From assembly GCF_019209905.1 (NCBI RefSeq), contig NZ_JAHUTM010000001.1:1116001-1180000 (forward strand): a stretch of 64,000 bases of DNA. Reading direction: 5' to 3'. Source of the DNA: Corynebacterium sp. TAE3-ERU12. GTDB lineage: Bacteria > Actinomycetota > Actinomycetes > Mycobacteriales > Mycobacteriaceae. The translations under genes and the position numbers were made by a program. The notes beneath the pieces are model-generated. The model saw only the letters and a program-made list of their open reading frames with translations, had not been told where the DNA came from and did no database searches. This document shows positions 47,726 to 55,507 of this stretch, in pieces (within the stretch, counting starts at the first letter, position 1; the number at the start of each line of letters is the position of its first letter).

Positions 47726-49010
47726 GAGGCGTTCCGTTCTTGTCGCGCGTGCGGAAAGAGAAACCGGGCATGAGGTTTTCACCGGCGGCGACGTCTTCGA
47801 TGGTCCATTTCACCACGCAGCCGGTGATGCTGAGCAAGATAATGATCCAGCCAAGGGTGCCTCGTCCGATATCGAACCAGTAGGAACCCAAGGGGTGGCC
47901 CTCGGTGAGGAAGCTGTCGAACCAGACGCAGAGGGCAAAACCGACCCAGAATGGCCATGCCGCGGCGACTGTGCGCACCGGCTTTCCGTGTGCATCTGTG
48001 ACTCCACGAATAGGCCGGGCAATAGTGGCCACCAGCGGGAAGAGCAGCATGGTGTAGTACATCTGGCCGAGGGAACCCAATAAGAATGCGCCGGTGAGCA
48101 ACAGTGCGCTGGTGGTGGTCGCCCAGAACACGCGGTCGCGGTCAATCCAACGCAGCAGCAGAATCAGGCCCACGATGACAGCGCCGGCCAGCAGCACCTG
48201 CCACAGCATCAGCCATTTGGGTGAGGCGCCGAAGAAAACGAACTGCCCGGCGATGGACACATTGGCGTAGGAACGCACCTCAGCGAGGTACGGCAAGGTC
48301 AGGGTGAGGTATTCCTCCGGGTGCGGCATAAGCGGCCAGGCGACGGCGTTGGCCACCACGGGGACAGCGATGCCGACGCCGACGGTGCTGAACCTGCGCA
48401 GCGCAAAGGGGAGGAATAGTAAGGGGGCGACCACGGGTTTAACGGTGATTGCCAGGCCGATAATGAGGCCGGCGAGGATGACCCGGCCGTCAAGCAAGGT
48501 GATTAAGAACAGTGTCACCAACAGCAGCAGGACCCCATTGACGTTGGTGAACGCAATGGTGTTGGACACCGTTTCGGTCAGCAGTGCGCCGAAAATAGTG
48601 GCGGGGTAGACCCAGGACCGGCCGGAGATACCCATCCAGCGAAACATCACCAGGATCGCGGCCATGATGGCCAGCACCTGGATAGTCAGGAAAACCGCGC
48701 GGCTGGTTTCCACGTCGGAAGTCCAGCCGAGGAATGGCGCCAGAAGCAGTGTTGCGCCGGGGGAGTAGAGGTAGTGCGGTACGACGCTGGCGTAATCCTG
48801 CTGGTAGACATTGCCGCCCTCGATAAAGCGGCGGATGGCGGTGAATACGGTGGTGTAGTCGTCGGTGAGGGTGGACGTGCCCCGGATATAGACGCGGTGG
48901 AACAGCGCGATGGCGGCCAGCGGCCAGAACACGGCGTGCAGGGCAGTGTTGCCGGGAGTATCCACGTGGGTGGGGCCGACTAGGTCCGCGGTGGCTGCTT
49001 CTTTGCGCAT
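47718..49010 (-). CDS. aftC: Alpha-1,3-arabinofuranosyltransferase AftC (GT87 family)
   Basis: A polytopic GT-C transferase (430 aa, about 10-11 helices) that adds the alpha-1,3 branch to arabinan using decaprenyl-phosphoryl arabinose. The first loop holds the acidic pair in TSTLTDDYTTVFTAIRRF, typical of GT-C catalytic loops, and later VYQQDYASVVPHYLYSPGA fits GT87/DUF2029. Identity as AftC rests on position: M. tuberculosis aftC (Rv2673) also adjoins msrB. Start ATG 49010 lies shortly after TAATCT; longer frames are not supported. PimE-like mannosyltransferase is the main alternative. Confidence 0.82.
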   Translation of the reverse strand: MRKEAATADLVGPTHVDTPGNTALHAVFWPLAAIALFHRVYIRGTSTLTDDYTTVFTAIRRFIEGGNVYQQDYASVVPHYLYSPGATLLLAPFLGWTSDVETSRAVFLTIQVLAIMAAILVMFRWMGISGRSWVYPATIFGALLTETVSNTIAFTNVNGVLLLLVTLFLITLLDGRVILAGLIIGLAITVKPVVAPLLFLPFALRRFSTVGVGIAVPVVANAVAWPLMPHPEEYLTLTLPYLAEVRSYANVSIAGQFVFFGASPKWLMLWQVLLAGAVIVGLILLLRWIDRDRVFWATTTSALLLTGAFLLGSLGQMYYTMLLFPLVATIARPIRGVTDAHGKPVRTVAAAWPFWVGFALCVWFDSFLTEGHPLGSYWFDIGRGTLGWIIILLSITGCVVKWTIEDVAAGENLMPGFSFRTRDKNGTPHA

Positions 49011-49030
49011 AAAGGTAAAGATTACCGATT

Positions 49031-49738
49031 TTAGGTGCGCTGATAACGGAGGAACAGGTGCGAGTCGGAGACTCCTAGAGCAGCGAGTGTGAGCTTTTCG
49101 ACGACCCCCTCCGCATTCGGAAACTGTATTAGTGAGGCGGTATTGCCGACGAAAACGGGTGCGAGGGTGAGGAAGACCTCGGTGACGACACCGGACTCGA
49201 GCCACAGTCCGTACAGCGTCGGTCCACCTTCTAATGCGATCGTGTGGAAACCACGTCGCGTGATTTCGTCGAGGACATTCTGGGGTTCGGTATCAGCCAG
49301 GACGGTGACTGTCACTCCTTGGTTTTCAATTTTCTGCTTATTTATGCGCCACTGGGTGGTGTCTCGGTGCGGTGTTGTTGTGATGATTTCTGGGCAGTTC
49401 GTGGCGGTCGTGTCCAGGCTATGGGCCCAGTCAACGAGATCTAGGGAGCGGGAGAGCACCAGCATTGGTGTGGCTGAACACGTCCCGTAGTCCTCGGCGA
49501 CAGCGGTATCAGCACCGACAATGATGACGTCGGCTTCTTCTCTGATTGCGGTGAAGATGGCGCTGTCGGTGTCATTTCCGAGTGCGCCGGACGTTCCGTC
49601 GATGGCTCCGGCGCCGTTTAATGAGGTCACTGCGACCAATCTCACCGACGCTGGAGGCACGGTGCAGCCCCGAATGGGGGTGCTCGGGGAAATAAACGTG
49701 CCGATGGTCTCAGAGGAAATCTCGCCGATCCAATGCAT
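49031..49738 (-). CDS. RibD C-terminal domain protein, pyrimidine or dihydrofolate reductase-like
   Basis: A 235-aa NADPH-dependent reductase of the RibD_C/DHFR fold: VRLVAVTSLNGAGAIDG, ADVIIVGADTAVAEDYG, HTIALEGGPTLYGLWLESG and the final EKLTLAALGVSDSHLFLRY. It has no RibD deaminase domain. The M. tuberculosis neighbour in the same position (Rv2671) is annotated RibD and has been shown to give dihydrofolate reductase activity when overproduced. So it may act in riboflavin synthesis or as an auxiliary folate reductase; sequence alone does not decide. It lies 20 nt upstream of aftC. Confidence 0.82.
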   Translation of the reverse strand: MHWIGEISSETIGTFISPSTPIRGCTVPPASVRLVAVTSLNGAGAIDGTSGALGNDTDSAIFTAIREEADVIIVGADTAVAEDYGTCSATPMLVLSRSLDLVDWAHSLDTTATNCPEIITTTPHRDTTQWRINKQKIENQGVTVTVLADTEPQNVLDEITRRGFHTIALEGGPTLYGLWLESGVVTEVFLTLAPVFVGNTASLIQFPNAEGVVEKLTLAALGVSDSHLFLRYQRT

Positions 49739-49920
49739 GAGGCCAATTTACGTGTGAGTAAGGGTCGGGAAAAGGCCTAAACCTTGCCAAAAAGCCTGTT
49801 TTTGGCGCTCACCTGGGAGATTAAGGCAATCCGATAAACAGCGGATGAGGTGAGGGCAGGCTGTTATTGTAAAGACGTACAAGCTTGTGGAGTTTAAAAG
49901 GTCGGTTCTATTCTTGGGTC

Positions 49921-50409
49921 ATGCGATTGAACGACACCTTGGAAAAAGCATTCAACGACCAGATCACTATGGAACTGCACGCGTCTAGCGTGTACCGCCA
50001 GCTCGCCATCGAGCTCGACCAGCTCGACCTCGTGGGGATGGCTTCCTGGATGCGCAAGCAGGCCGAGGAAGAAATCGAACACGCCGAGCGCTTCATTGCG
50101 CACCTGGCGGATCGCGACAACCGCGCTGAGATCGGCACCATCGACAAGCCGGAGGTAAAGATCAGCTCCGCTATCGACGCCTTCCGCGCTTCCCTCGAGC
50201 ATGAGGAGAAGGTCTCCGCGTCCATCCGTGCACTGCGCAAGCTTGCCGACGATGAGGGCGACGTCGACTCCCGCCCGCTGCTGGATGACTTCCTTGTCGA
50301 GCAGATTGAGGAAGAGGATTCCGTGCGTAGCATCATCGGCCGCCTGAACCTCGTCGGCAATGAAGGCTCCGGTCTTCTGCGCATCGACGATGAGCTGGGT
50401 TCTCGCTAA
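49921..50409 (+). CDS. ftn: Ferritin
   Basis: A 162-aa four-helix ferritin that stores iron as a 24-mer. The di-iron ligands are visible: Glu in NDQITMELHASSVYRQLA, the E-x-x-H pair in EEEIEHAERFIAHL, and Glu residues in SLEHEEKVS and DFLVEQIEEEDSV. ATG 49921 lies 8 nt after TCTATT (49907-49912), with no Shine-Dalgarno, so a leaderless mRNA is likely. DtxR control would be expected, but no convincing box is visible upstream. It sits at the junction between two conserved genome blocks, next to a tRNA cluster. Confidence 0.93.
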   Translation: MRLNDTLEKAFNDQITMELHASSVYRQLAIELDQLDLVGMASWMRKQAEEEIEHAERFIAHLADRDNRAEIGTIDKPEVKISSAIDAFRASLEHEEKVSASIRALRKLADDEGDVDSRPLLDDFLVEQIEEEDSVRSIIGRLNLVGNEGSGLLRIDDELGSR

Positions 50410-50432
50410 ACAGAATCCGGTAACTCACCCTG

Positions 50433-50463
50433 CACCCCGCCACCAGCCCGTGGCGGGGTGCTC
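50433..50463 (+). terminator. Terminator after ftn
   Basis: CACCCCGCCAC (50433-50443) pairs with GTGGCGGGGTG (50450-50460), followed by CTCCTTTATA. Confidence 0.8.
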
Positions 50464-50522
50464 CTTTATATCTAGGCCAGGGGAGAGGCACACAACCTAC
50501 GGGCTCGCTGGAGTAGATATGA

Positions 50523-50556
50523 CGAAAGCCCGCCAGCGTTAACTGACGGGCTTTCG
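50523..50556. terminator. Hairpin ending the minus-strand tRNA cluster
   Basis: CGAAAGCCCG near 50523-50532 pairs with CGGGCTTTCG at 50547-50556. It lies a few bases beyond the 3' end of the last tRNA-Gly on the minus strand. Confidence 0.6.
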
Positions 50557-50559
50557 TTA

Positions 50560-50635
50560 TGGAGCGGATGACGGGACTCGAACCCGCGACCCTAACCTTG
50601 GCAAGGTTATGCGCTACCAGCTGCGCTACATCCGC
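50560..50635 (-). tRNA. tRNA-Gly (GCC anticodon), copy 1, CCA encoded
   Basis: Reads GCGGATGTAGCGCAGCTGG at the 5' end, with anticodon loop TTGCCAA (GCC) and T-loop GGTTCGAACCC. The acceptor GCGGATG pairs with CATCCGC; discriminator T is followed by an encoded CCA. Identical in its body to the copy at 50894. Confidence 0.96.
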
Positions 50636-50665
50636 AGGGCGTATAACCCGAGGGTCATACTCCTG

Positions 50666-50737
50666 TGCGCGATACTGGGATCGAACCAGTGACCTCTTCC
50701 GTGTCAGGGAAGCGCTCTCCCGCTGAGCTAAACGCGC
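50666..50737 (-). tRNA. tRNA-Val (GAC anticodon)
   Basis: Begins GCGCGTTTAGCTCAGCGGG; anticodon arm CTTCC-CTGACAC-GGAAG gives GAC. The T arm is ACTGG-TTCGATC-CCAGT. One T:T mismatch appears in the acceptor stem. CCA is not encoded. Confidence 0.94.
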
Positions 50738-50757
50738 GGAAAGTACCGAAGTACTCG

Positions 50758-50828
50758 AGGTGGAAACGGGAATCGAACCCGTGTGCACGGTTTTGCAGAC
50801 CGTTGCCTCACCACTCGGCCATTCCACC
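50758..50828 (-). tRNA. tRNA-Cys (GCA anticodon)
   Basis: Begins GGTGGAATGGCCGAGTGG; anticodon arm ACGGT-CTGCAAA-ACCGT gives GCA. The acceptor GGTGGAA pairs with TTCCACC. CCA is not encoded. Confidence 0.95.
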
Positions 50829-50893
50829 GTGGCGTCTCCGCCTCGTGATTCTCACAAGTTTATACCAGATGGTATCGCGCCTGCGAAAATCAG

Positions 50894-50966
50894 AGCGGAT
50901 GACGGGACTCGAACCCGCGACCCTAACCTTGGCAAGGTTATGCGCTACCAGCTGCGCTACATCCGC
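50894..50966 (-). tRNA. tRNA-Gly (GCC anticodon), copy 2
   Basis: The 73-nt body is the same as the copy at 50560-50635 but CCA is not encoded. It is the first tRNA of the minus-strand cluster Gly-Cys-Val-Gly. Confidence 0.96.
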
Positions 50967-51274
50967 ATTGACCTTACAAGAAGAAGCGATTTTTACCTCG
51001 CTCCCGCTTGCGGTGCGTAAAGAACACTAGCGTTATTTGATCCGCCTACACAAATCCCCAGCTAGAACCTATTTTTTGGGCAAGGTAAACGGCTGGCAAA
51101 CGCCTTTTTGTAGCCATGTTGCGCCCAGCGCTTAGGACAGGCCTGCTTTGTCGTGCAATCGCGGCCCCAATAGCCGTTCTTAGCTTGGGATTTCGCTCGC
51201 CTAAACCGTCTGTGCTAACTTATTCCGCAGCGCTTCACCGAGGCGTCACCCACCTGCATTAGGCAGGAAAATAT
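50967..51274. other. Region between divergent tRNA units (308 bp, no gene)
   Basis: Holds the promoter of the minus-strand tRNA cluster (best guess TTGTGT near 51045-51050, 18-bp spacer, TAGTGT near 51021-51026) and that of tRNA-Val (TAACTT-like near 51214). A small CCTG/CAGG hairpin lies at about 51253-51266. No ORF or further RNA gene is supported. Confidence 0.4.
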
Positions 51275-51349
51275 AGCTCCATAGCTCAGTGGGAGAGCGT
51301 TCCGTTCACACCGGAAAGGTCGCTGGTTCGAACCCAGTTGGAGCTACCA
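51275..51349 (+). tRNA. tRNA-Val (CAC anticodon), CCA encoded
   Basis: Acceptor AGCTCCA pairs with TGGAGCT; anticodon arm TTCCG-TTCACAC-CGGAA gives CAC; T arm GCTGG-TTCGAAC-CCAGT. Discriminator A is followed by an encoded CCA. Confidence 0.95.
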
Positions 51350-51353
51350 CACA

Positions 51354-51386
51354 CGCCCGGTCCGTTTTCTCGGACCGGGCGTTTTT
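51354..51386 (+). terminator. Terminator after tRNA-Val
   Basis: CGCCCGGTCCG (51354-51364), 6-nt loop, CGGACCGGGCG (51371-51381), then five T. Confidence 0.93.
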
Positions 51387-51569
51387 GCTGTTGAGGTAGT
51401 GATTGCCTCCTGGTTGTGAAGAAAAACCGCCTCCGTTGGGAACTATCCCGTGCGCATAGCCGACTAATTTCTATAACCACCTCAGTGGAGGCACTGGGTG
51501 GGCATGTAGTGGCTTCGGCTGTGTCCGTACCATGGCGAGGTAAACGATGTACCACCTATAGGGAGACCG

Positions 51570-52154
51570 ATGAAGCACCACAAAACCGCCACACACACCA
51601 TGGCACGCCGCTGTGGTGCGTCCGCTGTTGTCGCCAGTGCGCTGGCAGCAAGCTCGATGCTGGGCCTAAACACCCCTATCGCCGCCGCACATGACTCGGT
51701 CATCAAGTCAGTACCGGCCAACGGCGCCACTGTGGATGAATTTCCGCACCACGTCGAGCTGACCTTCTCTGGTGAGCCGCGACCAAACTTCAACACGGTG
51801 GCGATCAGTGATGTCGACTCTGGTGAAGTCCTCTTCACCAAGGAGCCAGATCTGGACGGCCAGCTGGTGACCATCGATATTCCCGGAGATATTGATCCCG
51901 GCCCCGGCGAGTACATTGTCGGTTTCCAGATCACCTCTTCTGATGGGCATTCCACCCGTGGCAAGGTCGGCTTCACCGTCGCTGATGACGGCGATGAGCT
52001 CGGTACCGATGGCACTGCCGCGGATCAGTCGCTTGCCGACGCTGCCGACGATGACAGCATCCCGACCTGGGCTGTTGTTGGTGGAGTGGCCGTTATTGTC
52101 CTGATCGTCGGTGTCGTCGCCGGCGTCGCTATTCGTAACCGCAAGCACAAATAA
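51570..52154 (+). CDS. CopC-domain copper-binding protein, membrane anchored
   Basis: A 194-aa exported protein. A long signal peptide ends in Ala-rich sequence (TPIAAAHDSV), so the mature chain should begin at or near the His used as copper ligand in CopC proteins. The CopC beta-sandwich follows (VIKSVPANGATVDEFP; HVELTFSGEPRPNFNTVAI) with the second ligand motif in SSDGHSTRGKVGF. An acidic linker and a C-terminal transmembrane helix (WAVVGGVAVIVLIVGVVAG) anchor it outside the membrane. It opens a copC-dyp1-PCuAC-dyp2 cluster, 36 nt before dyp1. No CopD domain is attached. Confidence 0.88.
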   Translation: MKHHKTATHTMARRCGASAVVASALAASSMLGLNTPIAAAHDSVIKSVPANGATVDEFPHHVELTFSGEPRPNFNTVAISDVDSGEVLFTKEPDLDGQLVTIDIPGDIDPGPGEYIVGFQITSSDGHSTRGKVGFTVADDGDELGTDGTAADQSLADAADDDSIPTWAVVGGVAVIVLIVGVVAGVAIRNRKHK

Positions 52155-52190
52155 CCCCAACGCGCATAGTTGCGTGTGTGAGAAGGAACG

Positions 52191-53429
52191 ATGAGCAACG
52201 AACTGCCCCGTAGGCGATTCCTCACCGGACTAGGCGTCAGCGCTGGTGCCGGTGCGTTAGCCATGGGTACTGCCGATGCTGCAACGTTGGCCAAGGATGG
52301 CCCCACCAACGATAAGGGTGAGCCCATCGACCCTGATCTGCTGGCTGATTCGACGATCGACTTCGATGGTGAGCATCAGGCGGGTATCTCCAACCCGCAG
52401 CAGGCCCAGGCCTGGGTGATGGCTTTCGATATCAAGGACGGCGGCGACCGGCAGACGATGCGGCGCCTGATGCGTACCTGGACTGAGGATGCGCGCAGGA
52501 TGTCGCTGGGTGTTCCGTCCATCACTGAGCTTGAGCCCGAAATGGTGCAGCGGCCAGCAAACCTCACCTTCACCATTGGTTTTGGCCAGCGCTTTTTCGA
52601 TGTCATCGACCGCGTTGCGCAGCGGCCCGAGTGGCTGCACCCACTGCCCAAATATGACCGGGACAATCTGCAGGATAAGTGGAGCGGTGGCGACATCATG
52701 CTCCAGGTCTGCTGCGATGATCCGATGACGTTGTCGCACGTGACCCGCTACATGATCCGCAATGGCGCTCCCTATGTGGACTTGCGGTGGGCGCAGGTCG
52801 GTTTCCTCAATGCCAATGGTTCCCGCCCTGAGGGGGCCACCCCGCGCAACCGGTTCGGGCAGCTTGACGGCACCATTAATCCGCGCACCGACGAGGAATA
52901 CGACGACATCGTCTGGATTAACGAAGGGCCGGAGTGGCTACGCGGCGGTACCTCCATGGTGGTGCGGCGAGTAGAGATGTTCCTCCGGGAATGGGAACTG
53001 CTCGATCGCAATACCCGTGAGGAAGTCGTCGGCCGCAAACTGGCTAGTGGCGCGCCACTGGGGCAGAAAAAGGAACACGACCCGGTGGACCTGGATAAGC
53101 GGGATCAGTTCGGCTTGCCGTTTATTGATCCGAAGAGCCACGTGGCCCGCTCGATGCCGAAGCATGGCAAACCGAGTTTGCAGATTCGGCGTCGTGTATT
53201 CCAATACGATCTGCCACCAACAGCTGACTTGGACGCTGACTCGGATACCGGCCTGATTTTCATCGCCTTCCAGAAGGACCCGATGAAGCAGTTTGACCCC
53301 ATCCAGAAGCGTCTGGATAAAGTCGATCGACTCAACGAGTGGATCGAACATATCGGTTCGGCTGTGTTCGCCATCCCTGGCGGCACGGGCCCGAATGAGT
53401 ACTGGGGAGAAAAGCTCCTTAAGGACTAA
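52191..53429 (+). CDS. Tat-exported dye-decolorizing (DyP-type) heme peroxidase, intact
   Basis: A 412-aa heme peroxidase of the EfeB/DtpA branch. The Tat signal is RRRFLTGLG plus an Ala/Gly-rich segment. The distal motif GxxDG is intact (RFGQLDGTINPR, Asp226), the distal Arg lies in SMVVRRV (Arg259/260) and the proximal heme His is His317 in DPKSHVARS. Each position is read from the sequence; role assignment follows the family. In Streptomyces lividans a Tat-exported DyP (DtpA) is encoded with ECuC and CopC-type copper proteins, and this cluster has the same company. No EfeU/EfeO iron importer is adjacent. The start follows GAAGGA at 4-5 nt. Confidence 0.92.
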   Translation: MSNELPRRRFLTGLGVSAGAGALAMGTADAATLAKDGPTNDKGEPIDPDLLADSTIDFDGEHQAGISNPQQAQAWVMAFDIKDGGDRQTMRRLMRTWTEDARRMSLGVPSITELEPEMVQRPANLTFTIGFGQRFFDVIDRVAQRPEWLHPLPKYDRDNLQDKWSGGDIMLQVCCDDPMTLSHVTRYMIRNGAPYVDLRWAQVGFLNANGSRPEGATPRNRFGQLDGTINPRTDEEYDDIVWINEGPEWLRGGTSMVVRRVEMFLREWELLDRNTREEVVGRKLASGAPLGQKKEHDPVDLDKRDQFGLPFIDPKSHVARSMPKHGKPSLQIRRRVFQYDLPPTADLDADSDTGLIFIAFQKDPMKQFDPIQKRLDKVDRLNEWIEHIGSAVFAIPGGTGPNEYWGEKLLKD

Positions 53430-53488
53430 CGGCTTTTTACCTGCTCTAACCGGCAGGTCAAAGGCACCCAACATGAAAGGTGTATCCC

Positions 53489-54052
53489 ATGATTACTAAC
53501 CGACGCACTCGAGTTATCGCTATTGCCGGCGCCGCAGCTTTGGCCCTGGCGGGCTGCTCCACTGACGACGCTGAGGACGTGGTCAACGAGGCAACGTCGG
53601 CTGGCGCCTCGGCCACGTCTGAGGCGAAGGACGCTGTTGACGCCCAGAACCAGGAGGTCACCCTCGAGGACGGCTACATCAAGGAAAAGCCGGCCGATAA
53701 GGATATGACCGCCATCTTCGGCACCCTGGTCAATAACACCGACGAGGACCTGGAGATCACCGACTTCTACGTCGAGGGTCTGTCCGCGGACACTGTCTAC
53801 GAGCAGCATGAGGTCGCCGACGGCGTCATGCGTGAGATCAAGGGTGGTCACGTCATCCCGGCCAATGGCAGCCATGAACTGCTGCCCGGTGGCGACCACT
53901 TGATGATCATGAACAACTTCGATGACCTTGCCCCTGGTGCCGAGTACACTTTGGTCATCAACTTCGATGATGGTTCTGAGTTGTCCATCGATATTCCGGT
54001 TCGCGTCCAGCCCGCTGGCGAAGAGGATTACGCTGGCAGCGCTGAGGGCTAA
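53489..54052 (+). CDS. PCuAC-family copper chaperone lipoprotein
   Basis: A 187-aa lipoprotein with lipobox LALAGC, followed by an Ala/Thr/Glu-rich linker. The domain carries the PCuAC Cu(I)-site pattern of His and Met residues: YEQHEVADGVMREI, then GSHELLPGGDHLMIM. Such proteins deliver copper to cytochrome c oxidase or other cuproenzymes outside the membrane. ATG 53489 follows GAAAGG by 8 nt, preferred over GTG 53480. It sits between the two DyP genes, so copper delivery and peroxidase function are probably linked here. Confidence 0.88.
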   Translation: MITNRRTRVIAIAGAAALALAGCSTDDAEDVVNEATSAGASATSEAKDAVDAQNQEVTLEDGYIKEKPADKDMTAIFGTLVNNTDEDLEITDFYVEGLSADTVYEQHEVADGVMREIKGGHVIPANGSHELLPGGDHLMIMNNFDDLAPGAEYTLVINFDDGSELSIDIPVRVQPAGEEDYAGSAEG

Positions 54053-54130
54053 TAAACCCGGAGGCGACAACAAAGAACTCCGCCTTCGCTGCGCTTAGTG
54101 CGCAGCACCAGATAGGGCCCAGGAGGAGCG

Positions 54131-55411
54131 ATGAGCACAAAGTTTCCACGCCGTCGCTTCCTCCTGGGCTTTGGTCTTGGTTCAGGCGCTGCGGTCATGG
54201 CCGCGCCTGCGGCCCAGGCGCTGTCCTGGCCGTCGCCAGAACCAGAAGAACAACTCCCCGCCCTGCAGGTGGCGAAGGTCCCCTTCGACGGTGAGCACCA
54301 AGCCGGTATCGATACTCCCCGGCAAACCAATGCTCGTTTCGTCGCCTTGGATCTGCGCCCCGATATCGGCGTGGTCCAGCTACAGAATCTCATGCGGCTT
54401 CTGACCGCTGATGCCCGGCTGCTTACCGACGGGGAACCCATCCCGTCGGACTTGGCGCATGAGTTGAGTGTGGCCCCAGCCAATCTGACGATCACCGTCG
54501 GCCTTGGCGAGGGCTTTTTCCGCGCGGCCGGGCGCGCCGAGGCCATCCCAGAATGGTTAACTGCGCTTCCGGAATATCCGGGCGATGAGCTCGAAGACCG
54601 TTTTAGCGGTGGGGACCTGTTTCTACAGATTTGCGCTGATGACGCTATGACGGTGGCGCACACTACGCGGCTTCTGCTGCGTGATGCCGCCGAGTACGCC
54701 ACTATCCGGTGGGCCCAGCACGGCGAACTGCAGGAGCCTGCAGCATTGGCGAAAAACGAGGTGCCGCGCAGCTATATGGGGTACCAGATCGGCATTGTGA
54801 ACCCTACTGATAAGGCTGACCGGGACAAGGTCGTCTGGATTGATGAGGGGCCGGATTGGTTGCGCGGGGGCACCGCTGTGGTGGTGCGCCGCGTGCTGAC
54901 CAATATCAACTCCTGGCAGCGGCTACCGCGCGCCGAGCGGGAAGCGGTTGTGGGCCGCAAACTCGATACCGGGGCGCCTTTGACCGGGCGGGTTGCCGGC
55001 GATACTCCTCGTTTCCAGGACACCGATATTGATGGCCAGCCTGTGATCGATCCGAATAGTCATATCGCTTTGGCGCGCCCGCCGGAGGAGTTGCCGAATC
55101 AGCGGATGCTGCGCCGCTCGTACCCCTTTGAACAAACAGTGGTTGGTGCCCCGGCGCCCGAGAGTGATTCGCCGCAGGCGACGGAGACCATTGACCCGTT
55201 TGCGGGCACGGAAACCGGCACGATGTTCGTGGCGTTTCAGAAGGACCCGTTGGCGCAATTCGACCAGATTCGCCAGCGTTTAGGGGACCGGGACCGTTTT
55301 CTGGCCTACACCACTACCGTCGGATCGGCTGTGTTTGTGATCCCGCGTGGCACGGGTCCGGATGAGTACTGGGCGCAGAGCTTGCTGGAGCCAGCAGGTA
55401 GCCCGGACTAG
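54131..55411 (+). CDS. Tat-exported DyP-type peroxidase paralogue with altered GxxDG motif
   Basis: A 426-aa relative of the first DyP, with Tat signal PRRRFLLGFG. The heme-binding His311 (DPNSHIALA) and the Arg pair (AVVVRRVL) are kept, as are flanking family stretches (VVWIDEGPDWLRGGTA; FVAFQKDPLAQFDQI). The distal motif reads MGYQIGIVNP: the Asp of GxxDG is replaced by Ile220. In DyPs this Asp helps peroxide cleavage, so activity may be changed or lost; some B-type enzymes rely more on Arg. An insertion near residues 340-360 is Pro/Ser/Glu-rich. GGAG lies 4-5 nt before the ATG. Confidence 0.88.
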   Translation: MSTKFPRRRFLLGFGLGSGAAVMAAPAAQALSWPSPEPEEQLPALQVAKVPFDGEHQAGIDTPRQTNARFVALDLRPDIGVVQLQNLMRLLTADARLLTDGEPIPSDLAHELSVAPANLTITVGLGEGFFRAAGRAEAIPEWLTALPEYPGDELEDRFSGGDLFLQICADDAMTVAHTTRLLLRDAAEYATIRWAQHGELQEPAALAKNEVPRSYMGYQIGIVNPTDKADRDKVVWIDEGPDWLRGGTAVVVRRVLTNINSWQRLPRAEREAVVGRKLDTGAPLTGRVAGDTPRFQDTDIDGQPVIDPNSHIALARPPEELPNQRMLRRSYPFEQTVVGAPAPESDSPQATETIDPFAGTETGTMFVAFQKDPLAQFDQIRQRLGDRDRFLAYTTTVGSAVFVIPRGTGPDEYWAQSLLEPAGSPD

Positions 55412-55507
55412 CCTCGGCTGCGGCTTGGGGTAGGGGGTAAGGTAATTGCGGTCCACGGCAGTCGCCAGGTATGCGGCTGCCGTACGAAAAAGCTAAGGAG
55501 CCCATCT
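55412..55507 (+). other. Leader region of thrS
   Basis: 96 bp with a possible stem ACGGCAG / CTGCCGT (about 55457-55463 and 55479-55485). No T-box specifier or leader peptide can be recognised. AAGGAG lies 7 nt before the thrS GTG. Confidence 0.35.

Noticed and set aside
49760..49890. Possible DtxR boxes upstream of ftn (pieces such as GCCTAAACC and GAGGTGAGGGCAGG)
   Set aside because: Only half-site resemblance to the 19-bp DtxR consensus; too weak to annotate without binding data.
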